64,000 nt of DNA, taken from positions 16,905,736-16,969,735 of the forward strand of contig CM056742.1 of assembly GCA_029851415.1 (NCBI GenBank). Direction: 5' to 3'. The notes under the pieces are model-generated. The model did no database searches and was not told where the DNA came from. It saw only the letters and a program-made list of their open reading frames with translations. Below, piece by piece: positions 47,848 to 62,100 of the stretch. This stretch comes from Eretmocerus hayati (lineage: Eukaryota; Arthropoda; Insecta; Hymenoptera; Aphelinidae). Position numbers and translations under genes: made by a program. Positions within the stretch are counted from its first letter, which is position 1. Each line of letters begins with the position of its first letter.

Positions 47848-50680
47848 CATTTCCAGATATTTGTATGAGAGGTCTCATTTTAATTTGTGAAAGCTAATTA
47901 GTTCTTTTCCATGATGATATTATAATTATTTATATATCATTCATTATGAATATGCATAGATGGATATATTATTATGAATTAAATGTTTTTGAAGTAAATA
48001 TTCTCTTTTTATTGTAAAGTATTTGAATTTGACACACGCTAATCCCATTTGCATGCTATTTGTCAGGGGAGCTATTAGGGATTCCAATTATTGATTCACA
48101 TGATACAGAGAGTTTTGTAGTTATTTATATACTGTAAATTTGTATGAACATAGATAAAAATATAAGCAATGTGAAAAAATTTCAAGACAAATTACTTCAA
48201 ACAACGTCACGCATGACCGCCCTTCAATAATTTACTAATAGACATGAAATAAACATTAATTACTCCGTCATACTTTCTCAAATAAATCAATAAATCTGTT
48301 ATATTTCGAAAAAGCCAAAAACCAACATTCGAACAGAACCGCTGTTGAGCTATTGATGTTCTAATAGGAATGGTTTTGCACGACTGTCGGCAAAGAAGAT
48401 CGCTTCCAAGTCTGTTATCACTAGGGATATTTTGTTGAGTTTTTGCTTGTAGCAATAGTTCATTTACCAATTTTGAGGTACAATTTTGGGTTTTTAATTC
48501 GATTTTAAAGATTCTTCAATGTAGTGTACACCTCAACTCACTGCAGAAATCTCAACAAAATAATTTCCTATCTCCTTGCTGCAACTAATTATTACTAATG
48601 ATTTGCATTCATTAATTGAAGGCTGCCTTAATTGAATTCATTAACGAATTGAGGTAATCTGAATTCAAGTATAAGAAGTCCACAATAAAACTACTTGGTC
48701 GATTTTGAAAGTCCGCTCGAACGATTTCGTCAAGAAATTTTGAAAAAGCAAAAAAGGTTCAATTGGGTAAATTATCTGAGAGCAATATGAAGTCTATGAC
48801 GAAGATTTTAATAAAAATGTTGAATCCATTTAAACAAAGCCTATACTAATTATCGATAGTAAGTTGTCAATGGAAGATATGAGCTTATATTTGAGCTTTG
48901 CTCAATAGATCATATATCACTCATTCGACTCGTGAGATTCTAAATACATCAAGTGCTTACGCATTATTGTGCGTATGCACTTTTTATAGCAATCAAAAAA
49001 AAAAATCTTACAATGCATTTAATACAGTTCCGTTACATCCTCGTACAAATCTATATCTACGTCGGCAAGAGTCACGTCGACGAAATTTTCGGCACTGGAT
49101 GGCGCAGCTGCTTAAAATTTCAACCTGCGTATAAGCTTCCGCTGCGATTTCTGCATGATGACGACCATCATCAGGTACATAAAACACGCACAGGTATTTT
49201 TGTAGACTGCAATACTTGGTTATATGTATGTATGTATATAATTTACTGACTTGAAATACTTACCGAAGCGAAAAACGAATTTTATTCACAGTCGATGCAG
49301 CTATATGCAAATAAATACGGGTCCTGTATCATTTATAATGTTCTTTAACCGATAGTGCATTTATGTATTCGATATGCACTGCCACGACACCACAAAACTC
49401 TCGACTTTCGTTTTTGTTGCAGCCGAGTCCTGATGCTCGTGCAGGAACTCATCGAGACTCTTTTGCGATGCAGGAGATGCATCACACACATCACCATCAT
49501 TGCAAGACGCCATCATTTCCATCTCAAAACGAATTCATTGTAAATTTTGAAGAGCATAAATTCAAAAAGTTACTCGATTAGGTATTGAATATAGTTGATT
49601 TTGTTGTTGTAATTGGAAAAATACTCGAAATATTCGAGTTGGAAAACACTTGATTGATATGAGTCTATCCCCTTTATTCTGTGTACGATAAACTCACGCG
49701 CTCTGTCTTGTGATGGTTAGTGTTAAATAAATGAATTAGGCTATAGAAAATTCGATTTTTGTAAGAAATCTGATTGATCAGTGAGGAGTAGAGTTTAAAT
49801 TTTAGAATTTCAACAAAAATCGTCAAGTTTGAGTTTCGACGTGAAGAGTTTTTCACAAAATTCATCGTGTTGCACGGCTTATTCGCACACCATACAAAAA
49901 TGATGTTTTAAATAATTCATTTATTTCACGTTTTGAAATCGGTTATTTCGAAATAAAAATTAAGTTGAAGTCTGATTTATTCAATCGAGGACCAGATACT
50001 CTATGAATGAGAAATTTTCTGCAAAGTATGAGAATAACGTGTGTTGAGATCAGCAATTTGAAAAAAAGTCAAACGTCTTATGAAAACTATTCTCAAACAG
50101 AGAAAATGTAATCTCTCACAATGAGAAAAATTTTCTTCAAAGAATGAGAATAACGTGTGCTCAGATTAGCAACTTGAGAAAAAATTGAACTTTTCATGAA
50201 AACTATTCTCAAAAAGAGAAAATGAAATCTCTCACACTGAAAAATATTTTATCATATCTTAAACCCGTCTATTCTGTAGTCGATCACCAACCGGTAAACA
50301 GACACGTCAACATTTAAAATAGGAATTCAAACATTTTCATAACTACTACTAACCCAACACTTCTCGGTTCCCAAAAAGCTCAGGTGAAAGCTCTATCAAC
50401 ACGAAATCTTCAACAAAATCTGTATCATTGAATATCAAAATCGTGCCACATCTGACATTTTATTTCATAACTTTGTTCGAAAAGCATTTCATCCAACCGC
50501 CAAGATCAAAATTTCCAATTCTAAAAAATAAATCATTATTATAAAGCACACATTTATCCAGATAAAACTTGAAGTTACCAATGCGACGGATGCCTTTAAA
50601 AAAAAATGTGAATACACTCGTCCAGAAAGACTCTTGAAATTCTCACACCGACGCGTATTATATAGCGTCCGGAGATATTG
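47848..50680. other. Intergenic, no gene recognised
   Basis: It begins with the trc 3' UTR (very AT-rich). Later there are short frames only. A tandem duplication with a period of about 116 bp sits at about 50007-50240 (GAGAATAACGTGTG in each copy). Confidence 0.5.
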
Positions 50681-50689
50681 ATTACCCAT

Positions 50690-51060
50690 GTTCGGATCTA
50701 TCCCCTTCAAGCCGGTTCATCCTTGTCCCCTTGCCCCTCGCCCCCTTGCCATAGCTTTTATATAGCAACGCGCGGACGGCGGCGCGAAGGGAGAGAGAGA
50801 GAGAGAGAGAGACCCTGATGATGCTATAGCCGCAGCGCACGCGATATATCTCGACAGCGCGCGCAGCCAAGCCTCCTCCTTTCAGATCTTTCTTTCTATC
50901 TCTTACACACATATATATATATATATGCGCTGGATTCTGTTGTATTTCACGTGCACATATACATATATAGCTAATATACCTAATAAATGCACACATATAC
51001 ACGTGTGTATTACTCGGCGTGCATGAAGCATGCAATGCAAGCCGCCCCCGCATTCAAAAA
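50690..51060. promoter_or_regulatory. CpG- and GA-rich patch, possible promoter
   Basis: GC- and CpG-rich sequence (CGCGCGGACGGCGGCGCGAA) with a (GA)n tract at 50790-50813, TATA-like TTTTATATAGC at about 50756 and a (TA)n tract near 50911-50926. GAGA tracts and CpG in an AT-rich insect genome often mark promoters. No coding exon could be attached to it. Confidence 0.3.
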
Positions 51061-51949
51061 GACCGAGAAAAAGTCTATATTTTAATGAAAAAACTCACAC
51101 TTGTACATACACGCACATCACACAAGTTTGAAAATTATATTTTTACTAATCATGGCATGCGTATAGGGGAGACCGGTGCAAAATGAGATAACTTTTCTTT
51201 TTTCCAGAATTGAAAATTCCTGAGATAACGAAGACCGGAGGTGGCAAAAATTATTTCTTCGTATTAGAATTTGGGTGTAGAAGAGGTGGCGCAAACATTT
51301 GGAATCCGATCTTCGAGTTTTATTTTGAGATAGAAAATTGAAATTGTTGTTCAATTTTGCCTCGTTTTCCCCAACGTGTGTATGTATAGATAAGATAACA
51401 GACACACTTGAGTCATCTAAGCGTTTTAGCTTCACGAGCACGGTGCATTATTAAGCGTTCCATAAAGCCAAAAATCTCAAAGCTCAAAACCGTGCAAAAC
51501 GTGTCCATGAATGACAAAAGCTCATATCAGGGATTGCGCAAGCTTCTTGCACGTGTGAACCACACCCTCGAGCCCAAAACCCCTTCGACCAACATCATCA
51601 GACGCTATTCTCGAGGCGTATCATCAATCAACGAACTATTGTATGATGCTTCGGATACCCATGGAGCTTTTTGAAACATTATTGCTGATACAAACCATCG
51701 GGATCTCGATTGCTTTAGGGTAGTTAGGTCAAACAGCAGCTTGGTTACAAGAGACGGTTTCATAGACTGCAAGCTCATTTTATAGTCGTCCAGCTACAAT
51801 TTAAACGAAGTTTGCAGCACTCGTCATGAAAATCCGCGATTATGGCACTCGGGTACATAATCTGCTCATTTCGAACGTTTTCTCGATGTGTGGTCGTTGA
51901 AAATTTAAACTGAAACAGTCTGTCAGAAACAATTTCGAATATTTTATTT
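51061..51949. other. Intergenic, no gene recognised
   Basis: Contains a GGTGCAAAATGAGATAAC fragment (about 51174-51191) like repeats seen in Tsp2A intron 1. The open frame at 51408-51674 has no recognisable domain. Confidence 0.4.
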
Positions 51950-52575
51950 CGACACGCTATGCGGAAATAGTATATTACGCAACAAGTGCGAGAAGGTCAA
52001 TTTCCGCACAAGTTGCCAAACGAGTGCGAGAAGTTAATATTCATGCACACTTTGGAACTTCCCGCACAGCCAGAAGAACACATTTACGCACGCTCGCGAA
52101 GCGAGCGTGCGTAAATATGTACTTCTAGGTGTGCGAGAAGTTTCGAAGTGTGCGTAAATGTTACTTCTCGCGCGAGTTGGCAACGTGTGCGGAAACTTCT
52201 CGCACGTGTTGCGTATACTATTTTTTGCAATTGTGCGCGAAGTTGTAATTAAATGCACCACTGTCCGAGCAAGATTACCTTGGAAACGAAGTTTCCAAGA
52301 AAGGCCAAATTCAGAGGGATGACGTGACATCATATTTTGGAACTGTGCGTGAATGAAAATGCATTAATAGAGCGAGAAGTTACATTCACGCACACTTCAC
52401 CAGTGCGTAAATGTAAAACTGTGCGAGAAGTCATTCACGCATTACTTCTCGCACTGTAAATAATGAAGAGAAGTCTCATTTTTTTACAACTTCGCGCACA
52501 CAATTGCAAAAAATGTCTTTTCCGCACTGATTTTCCACTTTCTCACACAGTTTGTCGAAAAACACAGTTCGATGC
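51950..52575. mobile_element. Palindromic MITE rich in GTGCGAGAAG
   Basis: About ten copies of GTGCGAGAAGT or its complement occur in both orientations (for example near 51984, 52024, 52128, 52163, 52195, 52420, 52442). A perfect hairpin has 16-bp arms ATTTACGCACGCTCGC (52082-52097 with 52101-52116) and loop GAA. TTCCGCAC near the two ends (about 52000 and 52520) is inverted. No protein is encoded. Confidence 0.65.
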
Positions 52576-54049
52576 ACGGGTGTAAGATCTTCATTTCCAC
52601 CCTTGTATCAAAATGTACTATCATACGTAATTGAACCCTGTATATCCCATCTCCCGCGAGGTCTCCTACCTTGATGAATTTCTGCCACGTGGAGTCATGG
52701 AGTGTTAGATTCTCTCTAAATAAATTCGAGTAAAAATTTCACTCGAGATGGGTGGAAATTTCTCTCGAAGCGAGTCACGGGGTCACATCAACCCGACTTC
52801 GATTGGTCGCATTTCTGCACTCGAAGCCGATCGTTGCAACCGTTTTCACTCGAATTCATTTAGAGAATTCGTATCATGTAACTGATACTTTCTTTGATTT
52901 TCACCTCTTGAACCACGCCATTAATTCGTATTCTTCATTTCAAATCATTTTTAAATTTTTCCCAACATTCAAAACACCAACTTTCCACGAAAAAGTGCGC
53001 CTGCTATTCAGCAACATGCGGGCTCCGTGTTATACGTGTATAGATTCAAAATTTCAGAGACGTTTTGAAACCTTATTGCACCCGCACCACCATCACGCAC
53101 TGATGCCACGTGAACTTTTGTACATTATTATTATGGGCACACAGGCTTCTCCTTTACTCTTCGTGTATACGTGAACCATTCCTGAACTATGTACAGCCTA
53201 CAGGGAATATATATATGTATTTACATTTTACCCTTCAACGTTCCGCAACTTTGGAACCACGTTTGGACGTCGCAAATGAAAGCGAATATGCTGCAGGTGC
53301 CAACGGTGCAAAAGTTTTCATGCACAAAACTGGACAGATTCAAAAATTTTAACAAGAATTCATGAGATGCGGTGAAAGCTATGAAAATTCATTCATGGCA
53401 CCACTGTAGGATAAATTTTTGTGGAAACGGACTTGTTTAAAATGCCTTCAAAGGTTTCATGATAAGTTATTTTTCGTACTATCGGAAGTTTAATCTGGAA
53501 ACGTTAATCTCATAGACGTATAATTGAAGCAACACCATGACTTCTCACGTCCATTTCAACATTCTAAGCTGTAAAGTAACTATTTTCCTTTCCTTGTTTA
53601 GACTCAACATCTCGCAGATGTGGCTCGGAACAAAACTCTTGTTCGCGTATAATTCTGAAGACAAACCGAAATTTCAACCTTGAAATCACAACTAATAGTA
53701 TCCATCATACTGGCTTCCGCACAGTGAAACCGAGGTCGAAACTCAGATGCTAACCACGTGTCATTTTATGATGAGCATGACTGAAATTTTGTGAAATTTA
53801 CCAGACTTGCCGAAAAAAATCGTATTGAAACATACGTCCAGATTTGAACTCAGACTTGAAATGAATTACTCATGTGTGCGCTTCCTCATCATTTTATTAG
53901 GGGGGGGGGGGGCACCCCTTAAAGGAAGTTTGCGCTAACTAATATGACGAAATTGCAATAAAGATACTGCACAAAATTGTGAACGATATAGAATTGCACA
54001 ACTTTGATTAGAAAAGTTTTCGTTGTGACCACCATGGTGACCATAACCA
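52576..54049. other. Intergenic, no gene recognised
   Basis: Short frames only. A poly-G tract lies at about 53900-53912. Confidence 0.4.
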
Positions 54050-54770
54050 ACTCACGAGGACTCTCGTTACAACCCAGCTTGTGTCACGGGAATCTTTGTG
54101 AGATACCTACTACCTACTGCTCTGTCACAAGATACTATACGTGACATTGCCTGTTCTATGACGAGAATCCTCTCGGGTATCAATAGTGCATTATATACTA
54201 ACCAAGACTAACCTAGGCAGTTGTAGCATGGTAAGTTTTCTCAGATCACATGGAAGTTGTCATCCGAGGCGAAGCCGAGGTTGACAACCATGTGCTGTGA
54301 GGACTTTCTATGCTACTGCTAAGGTCTGTATATACTATTTTTCCGTGCGATGGAGCCGGGAGCAACAATAATAGCCCGATAGCGGCAGTGATAGCGCGCT
54401 TTCAGTGCCGGAGTACGGAATGTGTTTTTGTGACATCACCTATACTGCTCTGTCATGGGAATCCTTGAGACATCGCAGCTTGTGCCACAAGAATCTTTCT
54501 GCCATTCCCTACTGCTCTGTCACGAGAATCTACGTGACATTACCTACTCTGTCACGGGAATCCTCGTGACAATCCAGCTTGGGTCACCAGAATCTTTGTG
54601 ACGTTATCTGCTGCTCTGTCACGAGAATCTATGTGACATTGCCGACTCTGTCACGGAAATCCTCGTGACATCGCAGCTTGTGCCACGAGAATCGTTGTGA
54701 TGTTATCTGCTCTGTCACGGGAATTCTCGTGTCACTACGGCTTATATCCTGGGTATCTTTTAGACATCAC
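54050..54770. repeat. Micro-hairpin minisatellite (GTCACG...CGTGAC)
   Basis: Repeated units such as GTCACGGGAATCCTCGTGAC alternate with ACATTACCTACTGCTCT or ATCGCAGCTTGTG linkers. Most units are short dyads (GTCACG with CGTGAC around about 8 nt). The array is interrupted at about 54185-54420. Confidence 0.75.
54190..54350. mobile_element. Hairpin MITE inside the minisatellite
   Basis: TAGCATGGTAAGTTTTCTCA on the left pairs with TGAGGACTTTCTATGCTA on the right, and CACATGG with CCATGTG. GTTGTCA and TGACAAC close the inner stem around GGCGAAGCC. The whole stretch folds as one imperfect hairpin and interrupts the surrounding repeats. Confidence 0.6.
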
Positions 54771-55879
54771 ATGAGCAAATCCACGAAACGCGGTGATTCG
54801 TGCTTTACGCCCTTATTGTGCAACGATTTTTCGCACCGATGGCTATATATCAGATACCAAAGCAGACACCTCTTTCGAGATCCTACAAACAAGTTGTAAC
54901 GAGTTCAAGACTCAAAACTGAAATAGACCGGAATGGCGGGCCATCAAATTTGAAAACTGACGAAATTTCGTGTGTGACTTGGCTTTTTTATTTGGACGCA
55001 GTATAGGGTATCGGTATGATTTTTGCGGAAAAATGATTCTCTAACTTGAGGCTACAACCACCTTGAAGCTCAAGAGTGTGCTCCGAACAGGTTTGAAACT
55101 ATCTCCTGTTGATAAAGCGTGATTACTTTTTGTAAGGAAGAAAAAATCGACAATATTTCTCATCCTACGCCGACGCAGTCTGACCAATCTCATCTCTGCA
55201 AATGGCATCTGATTTTCCATCAAAAAACGAAGAAATCTAGATAAGTGCGGTCTATGTGCGTCACATCATATCGGATTGGCGAGCAAATCACGCTTTCAGA
55301 AAAAAACGTGATCGCTTCACGAAATCATGTTTTTTGAGGCGCACACGAACAAGACGGGTCAAACCGATCCGGTTTTGCTTGTGATCTCTCGCTTTTATCG
55401 TATTTGATACCATAGAGTGAGTGCGTGATTTTTATCGGTTTTTAAGAGATTTTCGGGAATTAGACTGTTGGCGAACTCTTAAATAATGTTTATATCATCA
55501 CTGCAATGATCTCCTCGAGTTTTCTGGTGATGAGTCAAATACTTTCCATCGCCCTCAGTGGTCAAATGAATGATATAAGAGTTTATCTGTGTATGTGGTT
55601 ATATAGCATTGCTCTTATGGGCATTTCCTGTTTTCTCTGTCCCACTTGACGCCGTTTCATGAAAATCGATCACGCGAGTGGATTTGACTTCTACATACCG
55701 ATAAGTGAGAGTATGTAAAACACTAGTAATGTGCGATGGAAAAAACTTTCAAAATTTCTTTCCTCCCAAATCACGTTTCGTGGATTTGCTCACATACTGC
55801 TACATTCGAAGGAGAAGTATAAGAATTGATTCAAATAAAACAACTGTAAAGACGGTATTGGGAATGTGCAAGCTCAATA
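54771..55879. other. Intergenic, no gene recognised
   Basis: No supported gene, RNA gene or element boundary. Only short open frames. Confidence 0.4.
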
Positions 55880-56129
55880 TTAACACGTTCACTGCGATGG
55901 GCCCCACCGGTGGGCCCACAATTTTTCAACTTTCAATCTTTGCCGACTTATATTTTTTTCAAAAAATATTCTCGATAGCCATTTTCTTTCGCCTTTTAGT
56001 TCATCAAGGGTATAAATGACGAGTCGGAACAGAATTTTTCCCAGTGCACTTGCATTAGTCCGAGAACGAGGGTCGTGAAGATGACTAACCAAAAATTACG
56101 AAAAACTGCCTTTGCAGTGAACGTGTTAA
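55880..56129. mobile_element. piggyBac-like MITE with TTAA ends
   Basis: TTAA at 55880-55883 and 56126-56129 flank 242 bp with perfect 12-bp inverted ends CACGTTCACTGC and GCAGTGAACGTG. Just inside the left end is a dyad GGGCCCCACCGGTGGGCCC. A TTAA target and duplication with short inverted ends is the hallmark of piggyBac-type elements. It is too small for a transposase. Related single ends lie near 28000 and 28075. Confidence 0.8.
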
Positions 56130-59100
56130 TTCTAGAGCAACTCAGATAACTCAATTTTGCTCATAGTTGGAGATGGTTCATCCCCATTGTATGTGCTCGA
56201 CAAACGTCTAGGATTTACACAACATAAACGCTTTTTCATTCAGGCGCTCATGAGGCGCCTTTCAAGCTCCCATCAAACAATAATGAATCATCGTGAGAGA
56301 GAACATCATCAATCCATTACTTTCCTGTATTCCCATATGAAGTTTTACGTATACGTCTACACTTTCATTCCACTGAAATCCAGACCAGCAAGTTCAAAGC
56401 AGGTGCATCTCTCAAATATCCGATTCCTCTGCATCGTACACACACATCACATAACGTGTACACATACACGTTATACATACAACCTGCACTCATCGGTGCA
56501 TATCAGAAATATGTGCATTCATGATGAGCTGTACGTACAGTATATATAGCGGCAAAACCGGGCAAAACTCGAGCTTAAAGCTGCGCTCTCATGCGATAGG
56601 TACCACATCCCTTAAAGGGACTTATATGTATACATATATGTGCCCTACACCTTCAAATATACGTGCACTCTATTACAGAGAGAGGGAGGAAAAGTTTTCA
56701 TCATGTATGTGTGTGTGTACGTCAATATCCATATGAATCCTTGTAACGAGACAAGACCTAAGGGCAAGGCTGCATTGCAGTGTTTTGTCGCGCCTCGAGT
56801 CTCGTTTCTGCATTCACGAATGTCTACTGCAAGGCCCTTTACATATGTAAAGTACCACCCCTTTACGCCCTTCTCAAGGGCGTTTTCAGCAAAGACCCTC
56901 TTCCTTGAGGCGAGAGTTGGGAAAGGGAAGAATGCAGATGTAGCCCTTAAGGGGAAGGGTTGGATTTTTTGGAGGGGTTGTCTTGCTTTTTGGTGCATAC
57001 GGGACTGACCATGAGATATATATGGAAGAATCTAGTTGAAAATTCACGAGATCGTTGGAAAGACTTAGTAAAGTAACGTTTTGAGAGGTTACATTGATTT
57101 TGATCTCATCTCGAAGGGTCTGTACGAACTTTAAATTGAATTTTATCGAACTCGATGTCAATCCCATGCATTGGAGATTACTGCTCAAATTTTTTAAAAA
57201 TAACTACCTTCCTGCTGGACCATGTACAGTATTTTCCACTCACGTTTTCGGTGTATTCTTTTTATCATTATTGGGTTCCACGCCTCTTTCTAAACCCGCG
57301 AGCTGACAGATTTACTGCATTTCTATCAAGATTCATGCTAAAATTTTTCGCTTCCTCATTTAGCGCATAATCTTGGTGAAAGTTGTCAAATGGATCGGGA
57401 AAATGAAATTCTTTTTTCAAATTCTACAAAAAATTTTCAACAAAATTCCCGAATACCGAAACCAAAAAGATAGAAAGGTACGAAGTCAAAGTTTTAGAGA
57501 ATATATATAAAACTGTCAAATCTCTTAATTTCTATTCCTGTAGACCATAGAATTATTTTTGATCTGAAATGTAAAACGATATCATACAACAGGCGTTACT
57601 TTCTAAATCAACAATTTTTCAAAAATTTATCCGGAATTATGAAAACTCAACAACGTTTGTCGAAGTCTACTACCCCCGGAACCTCAAACCTCGCCTCAAA
57701 CCCTCTCGCACATCCTAAAAAAAAAAAAAAAAATTTCATATGAGAAATTACCAAAGTTTCCAACTCACTTTATCTCAAGAGGTCAACTTTGCACCATATA
57801 ATTCATTCAATCGCCACTCTAAATCTCAATCGCAAAAATAAGATGGTATAATAAATCGACGATCCAGATACATAACGAGCACACCACTCTATATAATTTT
57901 GGGGGATGAGGCAAAAGTGGAACCTCTGAACTCCTGGTGTGCCTCTGAAGAGGAGAAGGTTGGGTGGTGTAATTCTCAAGCCGTGATTCCGGGTCATTAC
58001 GAGATCTTGCTCATATATACATATATATAGATGTTAAGATTTTCAAGAGCCTCTTGGCGATGCATTCGATTAGGTAAGCCCTATATCTCTATCTCTGCAC
58101 CCTTTGGAGTTTGGGGTGTGATAACGCGGAGAGGGTGCGATTCTCGTGTCACGATGCCTGCACTCGCTCGCGCGCTTTATAGAATCGATTGCGATATATA
58201 TTGAGCACGTTTGAATTGGTCGTTGGAAATTATTCATCCATGGTTCGCTTATTTGCACGTTTGCTCTCAATTCTCTTATTCGTATTGGAATTGGCATGTA
58301 TTCTTGGTAAGAATCCTTGAAATATTTTCACATTCTTTTGATTGATGCATTTTTTTATTCGTTAATGATGAAAATTCGAGTTGGACTTGGATGTTTCACT
58401 CTAAACTCATCGAGATTTTTTTAGGCACGATCATCAAAACCTAAAAGAATCAGCTTCACTAAAAAAACAATTCGTCAACCGACAAAATTTTCATAAACTT
58501 GGGATTGAAATGTTTATTTAGTGAATATCAGAGTCGTGAATTCTCAAAATTGATTTAGAGCTCATTTTCCCACGAGAATAACTCGATATTCATCACGTTT
58601 ATTCAACTGAAAATATGCAAAGAAAAAGTTTCTCACGATGATGCAAAATTTGACACAAAAGGTATCGTATTTCGTGCATCTTGCGATTTCAAATTTCGTT
58701 ATTTAAGACATCAGTTATACAGCATTCCAAGCAAAATACGAAACAAAATGAGAATCGAAAACCTAATTTCACAAATTAGACAGCTATATATATTTTCATC
58801 CCTGAATTGCAATGTTAGCAAAGTTGCACTAATTTTGCCAATAAAGCGTTTCGTTAAATTTCCTCGGATTGGTGCGCGATTCGATAATTTCGCTGACTCT
58901 GATGGAAATTAATTTACGTGGCATTCATCCAATTTGTATGTTTTAATTTAAATGCATCGAGCGTAAACGATATACGAATTCGTTCTTCTGTAAGGACGAT
59001 GAAAATTTTAACGACTTCCATTTTACTCATTCAAATTCGAATCGAGTATAGCAGCAATGGAGAATAGGGCCCGCGCGTGAATCCATAAAATCGTCTTCCC

Positions 59101-62100
59101 TTTTAAATATGCGCATTGTAAAGTTAAGTAACGAACATGAAATTTATGCAAGGTTCGGGTGCTATTCAAGAGAACTCAACCTATGGAATGATAAGAAAGA
59201 TATTACATCCTCAGGAATCTCGTACAAAATGCTCAAGAAGATTCAATTCATCTACATTAGATATTATGTAGAACTATTTTTATTCACGTTTATTAAATTG
59301 TAAGGAATTGATGGTCACGAGGACCCTTGAAATTCATTCCTTTTGAATGGCTAAAATAGAAATTTTTGGAAAAATATAAGTAAGACTCAACAACTCAACT
59401 TGGAAAAATTAGTGAAAAATAATTCAATATACAATGATAGACCATAATGTAACCTTTTTTCAAAAAGACAAAGAATATACTTACATATAGAACTAACGTT
59501 ATCAGTCATTACATGAAAATGTATTCTACGAATCAGAAACATTCATGAACGAGACATTGTATTATTGACAGAAACACTCATCCCCAGCATTACAAAAATG
59601 AAGAATGCGCAAGAATGAGACCTACAATTTATCAAGAATGCTCGATTCTTGACAGAGAGTGGGAAAAAGAGAACTCCACTCAGGAGCACTACACAAAACG
59701 ATTCTTCGCGCAAAAAGCTCTCAAAGAGGAAAATGTCAACGTCAAAGCAACTGATGGAAGATGAAAAATTGACGTCGCAGACTTCCGAAAGGAAAAAAAA
59801 AGTGAAAAGAGGCACTAATACAAAACTTCTCTTCTCATAATTTAACAAGAAGATCTTAAGCTTGATAGACGTCTCTGATGTGTGGCTGCTGATTTTGTGC
59901 AAAATCTGTTAATGGGTATAAAATACGATAAATTATGTATCAATATGACTATACAGATTTGTAGATATATCGATAGATATAATGTATATGTTGATTTTAC
60001 GTATATTAAGTGGGTGACAGCTGCAAGTGACATTTTCACACGTGAGTCGCATATTTTTCAGCTTCTCTGATACTTTGATGGCGAAGCAAGAGTGCGAAAA
60101 ATAAACAGACGAGAAATCGATTCGTGGCTTCCATATTATATGCCGACTTAAAAAGTGACGAAGTAAAGGTGGAAAGCTCCGTATGTATATAAAAGCCGTC
60201 ACTGGTGACTGGAATAAATAATGCATCGTTGGTGAATACATACATGTATATAAAATTCCCATATTGTAAGGGAGATGTGCATACGTTCATATCATGTGGT
60301 GAGGCTCGATATATGTTTTTGGTGAAATGATCTTTTCGCACATTGAATTGAGAATTTCTTACGGTAAAGTTTCGTTGTACAGTCGCAGAGTTCTTAATTT
60401 TATCTTTCGAAAATGAATACATTCATCGTGCCATTTTTAGGGGAAAACGGGAGTCTTTGATAATTTTTATGTGGAAGTTTTAACTAAAATCTGCAAAGTA
60501 TATATTTTAAATAATTTTTAGTTCGGTGAGTGCGTGAAATTTGGTGATGATGCATCAAAAACCCGAAAGTGTCTGATATTCGATGTGAAATGAAAGTGCA
60601 GCGATATGAATATATCTTCGGATATTATTTCTCTGCGCTGAATGATTCGTTTCGCATCGATGATCACAGTCATAAAGCGTCAGAATCGGAGCGTGCAGTT
60701 GGCGCGACACCGTTTCTCACTTTGGACACACATTCATCTATATTTGAAGAATTTCACTTCTATTGACATCTGCACATATATGTATAATCCAGAAAGATGG
60801 TTTGTCCCAGTTCCATTTTAGGTCTTTCAAATTACGTTTGCTGATGTCAATCGTTTCTTTTTTTGCAATTTCCAAGATGGCATTTGGTTGTAAAAACGAC
60901 GATTTCAGTTATAATTTTAAAAATGAATTCACATAAACAATTTTGTCAATTTGACAAATTCAATCGAAGATACTCTTTAAACCTTTTGGGCTCAATTTTG
61001 ACTCCAAGTGATTGAAATTGGACTCTTAGAGTGGAATTCCGAGTTCACTCCAACAAATTAAAATCATGGTGTGGATTGGTGATTATCATTTATATTTTTG
61101 CCATCACACGGTACTTCACGATGGAGAAATTTTTGACGACTGAATCTTATTTAAAGCCCAGAACCAGACTAGTTATCAAGAACACCATTTAATCTTCTGT
61201 CCATGAATTTGTGATAACTCAAACCCATCTCAACACGAGTATCAACACGTTCCCATGCACCTCAGCTCATTTTTTGAGTCTTGAAACAAGATTCAAAATG
61301 AGATAAGATGTACTTAGAAATATTGAGACTTGCAAAAGTTATGAAACGAGCAAAACAAACACAGTAGGAACAAATTCAGGTTATTTACCTTACGTCAATC
61401 CCACTTTTGAGCCGTTTATAGCCAAAAAATAAACATTCATCCAAGCCTCCTTCAAATAGTATCAATGACGCAAAAATTAAACTCAAGATAATAAGACCAC
61501 TCGTGGATTTTCTAAATTTGCTAAATGTATGCATGGTGCAATGTATGCAAATTGATAAGGAATGAAAGGAAATTGAGTAAAATGAGAATTATTTGCAATG
61601 TCTCGAAGCAGATTGCTCATTTCCCACGAGTTGTAAATACATACCTTTGCAATAGGTCAGGTCAGAGTTTGGAATGTTTACTTTGCGGCTCATCAGGGAG
61701 GTCGAGAACGAGGTTGATCCATTGAAATATTGCCCTCACGCCTTGGCATTGCAGCTGAGATCCGACGATTTATGGATAGGGTAATTTGAGAGTCGAGCCC
61801 TGAATATTTCGCGAATTACGTACATACTCGGTGCAATGAGGAACCGTAGATAATACCACAAGCGTGAGAAGGATGTTCATTTCCTGAGGACCTGTCATAT
61901 ATGTACAGTGTACACGTAATCATACATGAGCCTGAATTCTTCGTCAAATTTTCTTCGTATTTGTAAAGTTTTTTGATAGGATCATATCATGGTTCTACAT
62001 GAGTAGCTATCTGCAGAAAATCTTCAACATTTGAACAGCTGTATTCTACAACCTCGCCTGAAGTTGTTACACGAATGAGGATTCAAGACCATTTCGGCAA

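Noticed and set aside
50682..51053. 123-aa minus frame across the GA/CpG-rich patch
   Set aside because: Driven by GA and TA simple repeats, with no domain. Better explained as promoter-like or low-complexity DNA.
56645..57008. Overlapping 117-122 aa frames on both strands
   Set aside because: Mutually antisense, no conserved motif, and no splice context.
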